64,000 nt of DNA from Dendrophyllia cribrosa (GCA_024195265.1 JAJLRJ010000013.1:7883075-7947074); one strand, 5' to 3'. Numbered from the stretch's first letter, positions 45,601 to 55,328 are shown. Translations and numbers: made by a program. Notes: a model not told the origin generated them from the letters alone.

Positions 45601-48600
45601 GGATGCACGAAAGGGGGCAAACATCAATACCCCAAAAAATCCCTAGGGTTTCCAAAACCCAATAAAAATACCTAGAAGGGATTAAATGATATAACAAGTT
45701 TGGTTCTACATTCGTAAGCGCTACGCGGGAACTACGCACGGTAACAGCCTTGCAGTTTATCGTACAACAATTCGTTACCACGAATATTCATATCGTTTTC
45801 AATACCCAAAACAATCCCTACTTGACTCAAGCCACCCAAAAAAATACTTGCCAAAATGTTCCTACCCAAAATATCCTTCGGCATGTCCGGAGTAGGGTAA
45901 TTAGATCTCAAAAACTCTTATTCTTTGGCCATTTCAACTTTAACAGAAATAAAATACCAGAGTAAAGTCATTACACAGCAACTTACATCCTGTATCTGCA
46001 AGTTCTATGGTTGTTTTAACTTTAGAATTATTTTTCGAAACACTCGCCGGATTAAGTCTTTTTTCCCCTACAAGGACAGACTTAGCCGCTCTCTTTTTCA
46101 AAGGTCGTTTACAAGGCTAGCTGCTGGGACTGTGACGATTTTTACATAGGGAAAACAAAGCGTCGATTACATGACAGAAAAACTGATCACTCACGAAGGG
46201 TTGTCACGCATCAGCCATTGCAGATCATATGACTTCAACGGGCCACAACATTAAATGGGATCATTTTGAAATTTTAACAACTGGGCGATCGGATATCCAT
46301 TGTAGAATTAAGGAGACATTATTGATTAAGGCACCGTAGAAACTTTTTCTTTACTAGCCTTGTATATATGTTTATATTTTCTAGCAGACTTTAAGATAGG
46401 TCTATATATTATCATTTTTTCACTATTGTCATTTCTTTTAAATTAGGTTCCAGTCTTTCTCCATAGCATTTAAATTTTATTGTATTATATCCAACCGTCA
46501 CTTTTGAAAATGTATGTACTATGTTGATGAAGCATACGAAACGTCAAGTCATTAATCAAAGTTTTTTACAACATGCGTTGTTTTGTCATGTTTATAACCG
46601 CAGTGTGTATTTCATTTCTGTTTATAAATTAGATCTCGATTGAGAAATCGTTACGGTTACAATACTGTCAATGACATTAAAGTTGATTCAATTTGATATT
46701 GCTACTGCAGGGGCGGGAGTTGGGGAAGTGGGGTATTACTACCGAGAGGGCCTTTGAGGATACTTTAGGAACTTAATTTCAGTTATACTTTTCTTTCTTT
46801 TCCATGCCTTCGCAAACTCATTTGTGGCAAAAAAAAGCACTCGCATGTCACTATAAACACGCTTTTGCTTCTCACAAACTGAGAAAAAGAATCAAAGCTC
46901 TTCTTTTACAGCCATGCTCCGTCACGCGTGACCAGTAATCTAGAGAATGAAATGAACATTTGAATATTTCTTTGTAACGTCCGAGATTTGAATGAAACCT
47001 TGAAGATCTCAGTGGAAAACACTTTGAATGTCACGAATTAACGGAAAATAACTTCGCTGCACGCATAAAAAAAACTAATGTTGTTCGGATATGTAACATT
47101 TCAAACAAAATGATATTTTGTTGCTGTTTGTTTCCGAAAATGCGGTAAAATTCTCACGGGAATTCCGAATCTCGGAATGAATTTTCAAAACCGACGCGTA
47201 ATCTTGAAAACTCCATTCAATTTTCAAAAATACTGGCCACGCGTGACGGAGCATGGCTGTAACGTCTGTTGCATGACGCAAAGAAGACAGAAGACGCACT
47301 GCAATGACAATAGTCGACCTCCAGTTGCTGTTGGTGACGCCCAGGACGTCCTTAATAACGTTGACGCCCGGATGTCATTACAAGACTGCTTGCTGTCCCT
47401 GCCGGCGTGCTTATCACAAAAAAAAGCTCGGCGAGACTGGAACGGGATAGTCAGCAAAACACGTTGCTAGAGCGAAAATCGCCTGCCGTGTCGCGTCACC
47501 CCCGCGGGCGATTCCTTGCGCGTGCTCGCGTGCTCGCGTGCTCACGTGTTTCGCACGCTCGGCGACTGTCCGGCCCGGGAAACTGCTCATCGTTTACTTA
47601 CAATCTAATATACTTGTTGTAATCAAGGAAGTGCGACAGAAATGCACGTGGTGAACACGTGGGGATGCAATCATTCGCCTCTGCAAAATCTTAGCCGGGC
47701 CAAAATTGTCAAATCAGTCCTGCTTGGACTAGAGAACACGTTGAATTTTTTTTTTTATCGTATGCGTCTCCTAATTCGTCGAACGCAATGATTTAGATAT
47801 TATATTTTAAAAAGATAATATATCGTTTCCGTTTGACACAATGATTCTGTCAACTGCAATTCTCTTGTTTTCAATAACGATGGCATTGATTAATTCGGCT
47901 GTCACGAAAACAAAACTGACTCGCAAAATGACTATGTTTATAATTCCTTTTTTTCCCTGAAAATTTTAAATAAAAACATTGAAGAGTTGCAAAACGATTT
48001 GGTTATTTATCGCATTTATTTTTGGGAATGGAACAGTTACTGAAAAAAACTACTGAAAATTATATTATTCGATAACTCGACCGTGACCAGCGGTTTCTTT
48101 TCAATGATTGCCGAAATGTCAGATATCAATTACCAGATAAAAGAGAACAATTTCACCAAAGGGCAAGTGACGCCGAAAACCTTTGTAGATTCAAAGATAT
48201 AAACATTACGGACCCAGTAAGTTCCTTTGGCAAAATGGCTAAAATCGCTGGAGAAACCGACAGTCTTCACAGATTAGTGCAAGAAGCTGTCCAAAAAGCG
48301 AAGGAGGATTTCGACGAAAGTGAGATATTATACACAATAGAAATGCTACAAGCTGGCCTACAAGATGTAGTTGAAGATGTACAAGGGTTGAAGAGATATA
48401 TTGATGGCATCGAGAAGGATACTGAGTCGATAAAACAGCGACTTCATGAATGTTCACAGCTCGTAAATGAGACTACTGCGTGAAATCAGGATGGCTTAAA
48501 AAAACAAGTTATGGAATTAAATTACTGCAGGAATCAAAACATTATGGAGCAATACACGCGAAGCAATATATACAGGTTCAAAATTTTTCCTTAATTTTAA

Positions 48601-51600
48601 TGCTCGACTTGGAAAGAAAAAGCGTCGATGCTGCTAGTTAAAATTGGTAGAAATCCCAAACTTAAAAGATATATCTAACATTTAAGTTTGAAAATATAGC
48701 TGTAAAATCATGTACGTACGCCGTGTCGTACGTGAATCGGTTATTGAACGATTTGCCTATACTGTAAACATGGTCACAGAAATTTACCATAAATAAATAA
48801 AATACTGTAAAAGTTGGTCTTTATGAAGCTGTATCTTCGCTTTAAGACAAGACATAACTTTGGGATTAGATTATTTTGAAAGTGCTCTTTCTAGCAGTAT
48901 CGATGGTTCTTGGTCCAATCGAGATATCAACATTTTAAAAATATAATATTTTCATGATAAATTCAAAGTGTTCTAATTTTAGTTCTATCGTCGATCCAGG
49001 CCATGGCGAGATTCTAAGAATATTAAGTTACAACTCGATGCGGTCCATCTTGTTGGAAGGTCGCCGTTTCAACCTGTTTCAACGTGGATCGTAAAAGAGC
49101 AAAAATGAAAAAAATGGACTGAATACGGAGAAGTAAACTTTAAATTAACATGACAATTTATTACAATGTAAACAGTCTACATTGTGATCAATATAAAGAT
49201 GAATTGTCAGTGAAGAGTAAATTATGTTGAAATATTACAACCGTGTTACAATAATAAAACTAATAAGACCATATAACGATAATTTGAGCGAAATAACACA
49301 GAACAATTATACTTTTGAAAGATGTCGTGCGCTTTTATAATGTTATGTCAAAAAATATTCCATCTATTTCCTAAATCCGCAAATCAGCGATCACGAAGTT
49401 AATCGGAAGTGGCGGTCAAGTGGGTGTTGAATGTAATAGTACGGTCAAACCTGTTTTTATACCGTAATGAATCGATTTTGTACGGGGCACTTATTTACTT
49501 TAGCGCTGGTAACTCGAGGGAGGACCGGCTTATTGGATAGGGGGCCTTATTTATTTTCGAGCATGAAAAAGCACTTTAACGAACAGTCACAGATAGAAAC
49601 TGTTAGCCTGTTCCAGGCGTTAAGTTTGTGGCGCGCGAAAGAAAAATCGGGCGCAAGAGAAAAAAACGAGGGGAGGTTGGGGAGAGAGTTTCCCTCGCGC
49701 CGACCCTATAGCGCCGCGCGCCGCTTTTCGCTGCTCCCCACAATCTTAACGCCTGGAACAGGCTAAGAAACTGTACAATTCGCAGTAAGAACAAAAAAAA
49801 GTGCAAGCCAGAGTGGCGGGAACAAGGAGAATGGAACACGCACCGTTTTAAGCTTCAATTTCTGACAAAACGTTGGAATACTATGTGCTGGATGGTGTGC
49901 AAATGGTGGTTCCCTCCCTCCCCACTATTCAATGTTTTTGAAAAAATAAAATAAATATGCGCGTTTATTGTGTCACTGATCCAACACTGGAATAGGGGAC
50001 AGGGAAAGGGGTTCCAACGACTTCTGACAATTATTCTATAGAACGACCACTCGACCAGCCTAGCAATATCGAAATCGCCAAAAAAATTGACGAAAGGATC
50101 TTGCGTTTGAAGGAGGTGTCCTCTGTCACATGGAAGTAACTGTCGAGACACATAAAATTGTAATTCGGTCATATGGTCGATTGAAGGAAGCCAAATGACA
50201 GCGATTGCTCAGCGGTTGATCTTGTGATGCCATGCTGATGGAGCATTTATTAGTGTAATAAGGGGCGCTTATTTCCCAGCTCGGGTGTGAGGTGATGCAA
50301 ACTTTAGCAATCAACCGGCTTATCGTTGGCCTCATAACAAGTCAAGGCTTCGAATCTTTATTGCCTTTGTTTAAATCATCTAAATAACACAACGGTTGTT
50401 AAAAAATTTAAGAAGGAAAAAAAAATTTTTTTTTTTTGAATGCGGAGAATATCGGTTTATGTTTTCAACATTTAACATTTTCTTCCCCAGAGCTGAGCCG
50501 CTTGGCCCTCAGTCTTAACCGCCGGAGCCTGAGTACGAGCACTCGATCCTCGTACTCAGGCTCCGGCGGTTAAGGCGCGGCTTTAACCAAAACGTCAATT
50601 TTTTCCGCCACTTGACATGGCTTTAATGGAAATATCTCGTTCACGTTTCAAGCAATCCAAAAACTCTATGCTAATCCCATGAATCTATGTTATGGGGTGT
50701 TTTGTAAATTTGTGGGTGATTTAGGGGCATGTTTGGGAGGAAATAGGATTTGGGATTCAAAGGATTTGAAATAAGAAATTCTGAAGATTTAGTGAAGTTT
50801 TAAAATTAGAATTTGTAGTTTATAATTACTAGTTGGTGTTCCAAAAATCATTTTCTTTCTTCTATTCCTTCTTTAAACCTCTTAAAATTTAGGTTGAGTC
50901 CCGCCTTAAGAGGGCCAAGTGGCTCAATACAATCTGGGGACGAGAATGGGCATTTCAGTCAAATTTTGCATTTTTTCAATCAGTTTGATTTTGGTTGAGC
51001 GTAATTAAAACATTTAATTTCATCACAGAGGTTAATTACAAAGCTTGTCAATCAGTGATTTTAATTCAAGTTTGATCATTCAATCAGCCGGTTTATGATC
51101 ATGCTGAGAAGCTATTTTGTTATGGACTCCCGACACACGCTGTGATGTGGGCGAACATCGTTAGTTCTAGTAATGAAGTGATTACCAAGATATTAATAAT
51201 AACAGTGTATATGAAATCACATTTGAGGCTTTGGAAAATGTGCCTGAATTATCATGCAACCCTTAATGACGCTCGAAGAGTGCCGGTCACATATCAAAAT
51301 TCAAGAAAAAATCCCAAATTTCATTTTTCAAAATATTGAAAAACAAATGGTACCTTACAAAAGTACTGCCGAAAAGATTTCATTTCAATGGTCACACCAT
51401 AGGATTTCGTCCACATACTCAAATTAAAGTTAGAACTAAACTGTGTCCATAATTGATTCTGGGAATGAAAGGGCCAATGCCTACTTGATATAAAAGCATT
51501 GATACCAGACATACAAAGATGTTTAACCTGCAAATATAATCACCTCTCATTACTCCCAGAGCCATCAACTAATAAGAGGTCTTGTCCAACGAAAATCGTG

Positions 51601-52891
51601 ACTGCCAAAGTCAAACGTAAAGTGAAGTTGTGTCAGGACGAAACTCCAAATAGTGGCAACCATAAAAGTACTGAGCGGTTTTCCATGCATGTGTACACTG
51701 TTTACTTTTCAATTTGTGTTTTTTTTTTTTTCACATGAATTATGATTGTATTATATTATAAAAAATAATGATAACTTGAGTGGTCTCGGTTCACACTAGG
51801 GTGTAATTTATTTGGAAACAATTAAGAAATGAAATGGGTCATTAGCTACCGGATCAGTCGCCAAAAACAATCATTCTATGAACATCTTTTTTATGTAATT
51901 TTCTAGTTTTTGGCAGGCAGACTATGCAGTTCATGAATAAGCTTTCTCGATCCTCGTATATACCTTGAACGGTGTATGAAGCTTTTAAAACAATTGTGTC
52001 CTAGTTTTAGAATTGTAATATCCGATATGCAAAGCATATCTGCATTGGAAATAGCAAATCAATAACCACATGTTTTTAATATTAATGGGTGTCAGAACTG
52101 CATCTGAATGGATTGTAAAACTTATTTTGCCAAACTTAAGATGTTTTTTGCTGGTAATACGGTTTTCGCATTTGAGTATTTGTGCGAAACCCCAAAGTGT
52201 GTCCCCTGGTGTGACCATTCAACAAATGATCGAAAGCTACTGAGCAGTACTTTTTCCCATGTATTATGTTGTACAAGGTGGTTCTAAGTTTAATTTTAAG
52301 TCTTTGGTTAAAACTCTTAATGAGCAAGTGTCATTTGATGCTTTTTTTTATATTTTGCTTAGTTAATGAAATTTGTCGGTAAGCTATTTTTGTCTTGCTT
52401 TGATGTTCGGTGCGATATTAAAGGGGGATGAAACACTGAGTTATCACATTTTGAGTTAATGTCACGGTTCATCTGTGGCCATTCAGTATTCTGTGCAATA
52501 AGAGTTTTTTCAAACAAACCTTTTCGAATTACAGCATGCGATGATGTATTCGCAAGGAAGATGAATATGTTCCAAACGAAACAAATGCAGTCGAACCACT
52601 GCTATTAAACGACCACCTTTTTCGACGGCCAAGTTTTCTTATCCCGACTTCTTTAATTTTTCATTCACTCAAACGGACCTTTTCTACAACTGACGGCCAC
52701 CAGCTCTCAGTACAACCGCCGGGAATGTTCTGTCATATATGATTATCCACCGGGTGAAACACATGGAAATATATCACGAATAAAGTTAACTCATATCGAC
52801 TCATAGATAACCGCTACGTACCTTCATATGGGATAAATATTATTAAAGCGGTTAGAATCCATTTGAGCGTCAACACTCCACACGTCTTCAT
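38888..52891 (-). CDS. Nicotinic acetylcholine receptor-like subunit (Cys-loop ligand-gated channel), 6 exons, 450 aa
   Basis: Exons: 52891-52822, 45091-44943, 44282-44238, 42825-42716, 40925-40690 and 39630-38888; 1353 bases in one frame, all introns GT-AG. Residues 1-22 or so are a signal peptide. Ligand-domain marks: loop D Trp85, loop A W-V-P-D-I-I-L-Y-N (116-124), Cys-loop C163-C177 with 13 residues between, loop B Trp184, loop C Y226-E-C-C-K-H-P-F233. Membrane segments M1-M3 run from about 249 to 340, M4 about 420-448. The pore helix has Glu at -1' and Leu at 9', as in cation channels, but Asn at 20'. The vicinal cysteines (228-229) make it an alpha-type subunit, loop C most like alpha7, with Phe where Tyr is usual. 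The M3-M4 loop is short. Ligand is inferred, not shown: acetylcholine is likely. The introns are packed with mobile DNA. Confidence 0.9.
39690..39800 (-). repeat. G-rich tract and dispersed ggggtactccc repeat
   Basis: Long G runs at 39697-39735 are followed by gggggtactcccatatg and a stretch ending ggatagggtatgg. The gggggtactcc tip also begins the unit at 45575. It sits 60 bases upstream of exon 6 on the transcribed strand. 39801-40689 has no feature apart from scraps of gacatc / aggtttaagttaca type transposon tips. Confidence 0.6.
40690..40925 (-). CDS. Receptor exon 5: Cys-loop
   Basis: 236 bases; acceptor ccttttcttag, donor gttcga. It contains the signature cysteine loop C-D-M-V-I-R-F-Y-P-F-D-R-Q-T-C and loop B F-G-S-W-T-F-D. 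The donor follows tcag; the next exon needs two bases to finish the codon, and this fits. Confidence 0.9.
41113..41963. mobile_element. TIR element in receptor intron 4, GGCTACGTTTACACGG ends
   Basis: The ends ggctacgtttacacggtacc and its complement pair over about 35 bases (ggacgaat ... cgaccggtt). Inside is a short plus-strand frame (41341-41556) of unknown nature. The 5' GTTTACAC at the seventh base resembles two other elements here. Confidence 0.8.
42057..42335. mobile_element. Foldback with tRNA-derived core in receptor intron 4
   Basis: The outer arms gttaattttttatttcaggt and acctgagataaaaaattaac pair. A second inner pair is agcatcaaactcgga with tccgagtttgatgct. Between is a tRNA-like block with gtcgtgggttcaaatcccat, the same word as at 16254-16676. 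Confidence 0.8.
42716..42825 (-). CDS. Receptor exon 4 (110 bases)
   Basis: From the acceptor ttttgatag to the donor gtaaga. It encodes W-K-N-P-Y-L-S-W-N-E-T (a glycosylation sequon) through loop A, W-V-P-D-I-I-L-Y-N. Again the vertebrate-like length; it ends in phase 2, joining the next exon at Asn. Confidence 0.9.
42923..44150 (+). mobile_element. LINE 3' end, split by a later TIR element
   Basis: 42923-43282 encodes the end of a LINE protein: K-C-V-N-G-L-A-P-D-Y-L, R-A-F-Y-F-R-G-P-R-E-W-N and a final F-K-R-T-L-F. The 3' untranslated part runs to about 43367, is interrupted by 43368-44089, then resumes with gaccgaaaagccctg and ends in (gtat)n at 44131. 5'-truncated; opposite strand to the receptor gene. 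The open frame overlaps no receptor exon. Confidence 0.8.
43368..44089. mobile_element. TIR element inserted in LINE 3' UTR
   Basis: The ends gggccgtttatacgagagaa and its complement are flanked by TA on both sides. The arms hold repeated ccgcgg words (atagtccgcggat). An internal plus-strand frame, 43576-43935, is lysine-rich and unrecognised. It has its own small inverted copies of ttcgcggctt near both ends. Confidence 0.85.
44238..44282 (-). CDS. Receptor exon 3 (45 bases)
   Basis: Exactly 15 codons between the acceptor tccgtttacag and the donor gtacat. It encodes the L-T-T-D-A-W-I-V-Q segment with loop D Trp. 45 bases is the length I recall for the equivalent exon of vertebrate nicotinic receptor genes. 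Confidence 0.9.
44541..44863. mobile_element. agcctgttcc foldback (degraded) with tandem-repeat unit inside
   Basis: The left agcctgttcctggtgtttag pairs with the right ttaacgcctggaacaggcta. The middle, 44660-44836, is one unit of the dispersed repeat of 749-1456 in reverse. Related elements with clear 9-bp target duplications are at 49604-49765 and 54476-54685; no such duplication is visible here. Confidence 0.65.
44943..45091 (-). CDS. Receptor exon 2: start of ligand-binding domain
   Basis: 149 bases; the acceptor ttttcgacag precedes 45091 and the donor gtaagc follows 44943. It encodes the N-terminal helix with L-L-K-K-Y-H-H-E-V-R-P-V and the first strand V-N-V-S-F-S-Y-G-L-A-R-I. It holds an N-x-S glycosylation sequon. 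Confidence 0.9.
45125..45500 (-). repeat. Tandem units of the dispersed 106-111 bp family
   Basis: Three short units with gtgtgaccattcaaatgaa, each followed by cctcttc-gcagt or similar, then a caatattttacaaaatgaaa end. The flanks have ccctttactcccagag at the left and ggaaattaaagggttaa at the right, which suggests a defined element boundary. Confidence 0.8.
45985..46560 (+). mobile_element. Penelope-like element relic, GIY-YIG endonuclease
   Basis: 46020-46095 encodes R-R-I-K-S-F-F-P-Y-K-D-R-L, the linker before the endonuclease. After a frameshift comes C-D-D-F-Y-I-G-K-T-K-R-R-L-H-D-R-K-T-D-H, the GIY-YIG core, then after another frameshift G-H-N-I-K-W-D-H-F-E-I-L and K-E-T-L-L-I-K. The 3' end carries the hairpin motif at 46505-46543. 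The reverse transcriptase is missing. It differs in sequence from the 23640 relic, so it is a different family. It lies in receptor intron 1. Confidence 0.8.
46505..46543 (+). ncRNA. Hairpin motif TGAAAATG-stem-CGAAACG, copy d
   Basis: ttgaaaat, then gtatg (46512-46516) pairing with catac (46533-46537) across a 16-base loop, then gaaacg. The stem is shorter than in the other copies, but the flanking words are the same. Confidence 0.45.
46907..47261. mobile_element. Foldback MITE
   Basis: The ends tacagccatgctccgtcacg and cgtgacggagcatggctgta are exact complements. The rest of the arms is weaker. Located in receptor intron 1. Confidence 0.9.
47440..47590. repeat. GC-rich repeat, copy 2 of 7891-8096
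   Basis: gggatagtcagcaaaacacg and the CpG-rich continuation resemble the element at 7891; tgctcgcgtgctcgcgtgctc is a local tandem repeat. 47591-48075 has no further feature. Confidence 0.6.
48076..48590 (+). pseudogene. LINE ORF1-like coiled-coil protein relic
   Basis: An open frame runs from 48076 through the ATG at 48235 to TGA at 48481. It encodes a strongly coiled-coil protein, with heptad-like L/I/V spacing over about 48250-48480. Past the TGA the same frame continues to about 48590 with E-Q-Y-T-R-S-N, close to the E-x-Y-S-R-R-N motif that follows the coiled coil in LINE ORF1 proteins. It is thus best read as a retrotransposon ORF1 with one stop. A host gene with a genuine stop at 48481 is the alternative. 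Opposite strand to the receptor, in its intron 1. Confidence 0.5.
48591..49594. other. No gene recognised
   Basis: AT-rich intron sequence of the receptor gene; no repeat structure or exon recognised. Confidence 0.5.
49604..49765. mobile_element. MITE with 9-bp target duplication (Mutator-type)
   Basis: The ends tagcctgttccaggcgttaa and ttaacgcctggaacaggcta are perfect inverted repeats. agaaactgt lies at 49595-49603 and again at 49766-49774, an exact 9-bp duplication typical of Mutator-like elements. The middle is GC-rich (cgcgcg, ggggagg). Confidence 0.9.
50515..50573. repeat. Perfect hairpin, 25-bp arms and 9-base loop
   Basis: The left arm 50515-50539 starts ttaaccgccggagcctgagt and is perfectly complementary to 50549-50573. 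Both ends are TTAA. It could be a minimal TTAA element. Confidence 0.95.
50574..50905. mobile_element. TTAA-flanked foldback, GGTGGGACT family, copy 2
   Basis: The left TTAA at 50570-50573 is shared with the hairpin; the right TTAA is at 50906-50909. It contains cgccacttgacatggcttta and ttagtgaagttttaaaatta as in 32136-32481. The left tip is diverged (ggcgcggctttaacc). Confidence 0.85.
51340..51450 (+). repeat. Unit of the dispersed 106-111 bp family
   Basis: Contains aaagtactgccgaaaagatt, caatggtcacaccataggat, ttcgtccacatactc and gttagaac in the same order as the units of 749-1456. The rest of 50931-52194 shows no gene. Confidence 0.75.
52195..52330 (-). repeat. Unit of the dispersed 106-111 bp family
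   Basis: Reverse orientation: gtgtgaccattcaac, cgaaagctactgagcagtac and acaaggtggttctaag match the array at 749-1456. 52331-52821 has nothing further. Confidence 0.8.
52822..52891 (-). CDS. Receptor exon 1: start and signal peptide
   Basis: The ATG at 52891 opens 23 codons ending in a hydrophobic run (WILTALIIFIPYE), then one base and the donor gtacgt. No in-frame ATG is seen just upstream. The phase (1) matches the next exon. The 5' untranslated part and promoter were not located; 52892-53380 shows no clear TATA-like element or further exon. Confidence 0.8.
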
Positions 52892-53379
52892 ATCGGGTGC
52901 CGACACTGACTTGAAAATGCAGAGTATGATTCACAACCCCTCGAAATTGATTATACCACTGTCAACTTAGGTAATTAATGGTAATATGCGACTATAGGCT
53001 GTGTGTTTACCTCTTAAAATCAATCACCTGGTGATCTTTACGTTTCTTTGCATAAGAAAACATCATTAGTTATACTGATGCTGTTATGTACACCGTTATT
53101 CATTCTTAATATTTCTGGATTATCCAATCGCGTTGATTGAAGGCGGACTGCCCTTTAGGTAAGACAAAATTAAATTTTAGGGGATCGCGAGGTATTAACT
53201 AGCTACCGCCATTAAGGCGGAAAAACGAACAAAGAGAATAAATATAAAAAATGAATGAGGTCAGTTTATTGGCTGCGTTTTGCACTTTGGATAAAATAAA
53301 AAATGTATGGACTCTTAGCGCCTCGACCAACATCAAAAGTCATGAAAATACCAAATTATCGGTTTTGTAATACCGGAAA

Positions 53380-53570
53380 CTGGCAAACAGTACCACAGGA
53401 AAGTACTGCTCTGTAGCTTTCATTTGAATAGCCACAGTTCTTGATTTCATTCACAGACTTAAAAATTAGAACCCCTTGTACAGCGTAATAAACAGGGCCA
53501 CAGTGAGGAAAGTACTGCTCAATAGCTTTCATTTACAATGGTCACTTTAGAATTTCATCCACACAAAAAA
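53380..53570 (+). repeat. Two units of the dispersed 106-111 bp family
   Basis: aacagtaccacaggaaagta and a second accacag...gaaagtactgctcaat unit, each with the tagctttcattt word. It lies just 5' of the receptor gene. Confidence 0.85.
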
Positions 53571-53828
53571 GGTAAAACCGCGGCAAATGGTTAATAAATG
53601 ATGAATACTGAACACAGTTTCAAAAGTCAAACTCAAGAAATAATAAAAAGACCAACTATTCTTCTTCCACCTTGCCCCGAAGATGAGAGTTGAAGCAATC
53701 AGTTGGCAAAATAAAGCATTAGGCAACCAGTAGCTATAGCTTGATTGCCACTTTACATTACCTTTATCCTACCATCTGTTGGCAGGGGCTGTAATGATTG
53801 CCTTGTTTTCTTTTCCACAGGAGGTGAA

Positions 53829-53920
53829 CACTGAATTCAGTGAATGAACAGTTAATGAACAGTGAATGAACAGTGAATAAACAGTGAATTAACAGTGAAT
53901 GAATTCAGTGAATGAACGAG
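53829..53920 (+). repeat. 12-bp tandem repeat
   Basis: About seven units of gtgaatgaacag and variants, bounded by gaattcagtgaatgaac on both sides. Confidence 0.9.
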
Positions 53921-54215
53921 GAATATATACATATACTCCATTTACCTTTCGTGTAACACGCTTTTAGAACGAGGAATATACATATACTCCATTTACCTTA
54001 ATTTCGCCCAACACGCTTTTAGAACGAGGAATATACATAGACTCCTCCATTTACCTTTTGTGTAACACGCATTTAGAACGAGGAATATTCTACTCCATTT
54101 ACCTTTCGTGTAACACGCTTTTAGAACGAGGAATATACATATACGCAAGACGCTTTTAGAACGACTATACATATACTCAATTTACCTTTCGCGTAACTCG
54201 CGATAAGAACGAGGA
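53914..54215 (+). repeat. ~52-bp tandem repeat, about 6 units
   Basis: Units run gaacgaggaatatacata, tactccatttacctttcg, tgtaacacgcttttag. The later units are partly deleted. A run of about 27 T follows at 54220-54246. Confidence 0.9.
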
Positions 54216-54389
54216 ATACATTTTTTTTTTTTTTTTTTTTTTTTTTACTCACTCCCGGTACTGAAAATCTTACCCATATATATCTTTAATTAGCCGAATA
54301 ATGACGACGGCAGAATATATAATTTTTTTTTTTTTATATATATACGCCATATATACATATATACGCCATTAACCTAACTCGCATCTCCT

Positions 54390-55015
54390 CCTAATGAGAT
54401 GCATTTTTCGGATCGACAAGTCTGTCTTTCGGGTCGACAGCAGTTTTGTCGATCCGTGCGACTCGTACGAGTCGATAGCCTATTCCAGGCGTTCAGAAAG
54501 TAGGGAAAGCGCGAATTGTTGGGGAAGGCGCGAAGAAAAGAGAGCGAAAAAAATGCGGGGAGACGAGGGCTCGCTTCCTCTCCCCAGTCTCCCCACATTT
54601 TTTTCGCTCGCTTTTCTTCGCGCCTTCCCTCGTCTTACCCAACAATTCGCGCTTTCCCCGCTATCTGAACGCCTGGAACAGGCTAACGAGTCGATAACCT
54701 TCAAGAGGGACTGTTAACCTCGTTCCCAGGGTCTCTCACGCATCTCTTCTTTATAGAGATGCATTTTTTTGGATCGACCAGTCTGTCTTTCGGGTCTACT
54801 ACAGTAATTTTGTCGATCCGTATGACTGGTACGAGTCGACAACCTTTAAGTGGGCCTATTAACCTCGTTCCCAGGGTCTCTCATCTGGCATGCGTCTCTA
54901 ATGAGATGCAATTTTGGGTCGACAACTACAATTTACAGGTCATTTCATTTTGTCGATCCGTACGGATCGAACTTTGATTTTTTCGGGTCGTGTCAGGTCG
55001 ACAGTATTGGACATG
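54390..55015 (+). repeat. Tandem repeat with GATC-palindromic words, 3 copies
   Basis: Three copies of a 150-200 bp unit share aatgagatgca-ttt, ggatcgaca-agtctgtctt, ttttgtcgatccgt and the gttcccagggtctctc boundary. The words gtcgatccgtacggatcga are self-complementary. A 210-bp MITE interrupts the first copy. Confidence 0.8.
54476..54685. mobile_element. MITE with 9-bp target duplication (Mutator-type), copy 2
   Basis: acgagtcga lies at 54467-54475 and 54686-54694. The ends tagcctattccaggcg and cgcctggaacaggcta match 49604-49765. The arms run on through gcgcgaattgttggg and its complement. The empty site can be seen in the next copy of the surrounding tandem repeat (tacgagtcgacaacc). Confidence 0.9.
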
Positions 55016-55114
55016 GATGAAAAATCCGGCCTATTGGCTCCTTTAAATATTATCGAGCTGTTCGGACTGAATTTGACTTTTCTGTGAGACGTTACATTGT
55101 ATTCATTAAAACAG

Positions 55115-55328
55115 TTCATTTAACTCTTTAAGCCCTAATATCAAAATTTAAATTCTCATTTCTAGTCCTATACATTTCCTATAGAAGTATTGGGAAGAAA
55201 TTGTTTGGATATCAGGAGAATTCATCTTTGGTGATCACTCCTTAATTCTCATGACCTTTTTGATTGATAAGGCATTGATATTACAAGGAGAAATTTGATG
55301 CTGATCACTCTTAAGGCTTAAAGGGTTA
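55115..55328. repeat. Weak foldback with aactctttaagccc ends
   Basis: taactctttaagccctaata on the left pairs in part with cttaaggcttaaagggtta on the right; the centre is unpaired. Confidence 0.5.

Larger units (their letters stand above)
50493..50930. mobile_element. Nested foldbacks with outer gagccgcttggccctc repeats
   Basis: The outer arms are tgagccgcttggccctcag at 50493-50511 and gagggccaagtggctca at 50911. Inside are a perfect hairpin (50515-50573) and a TTAA foldback (50574-50905). Confidence 0.65.
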
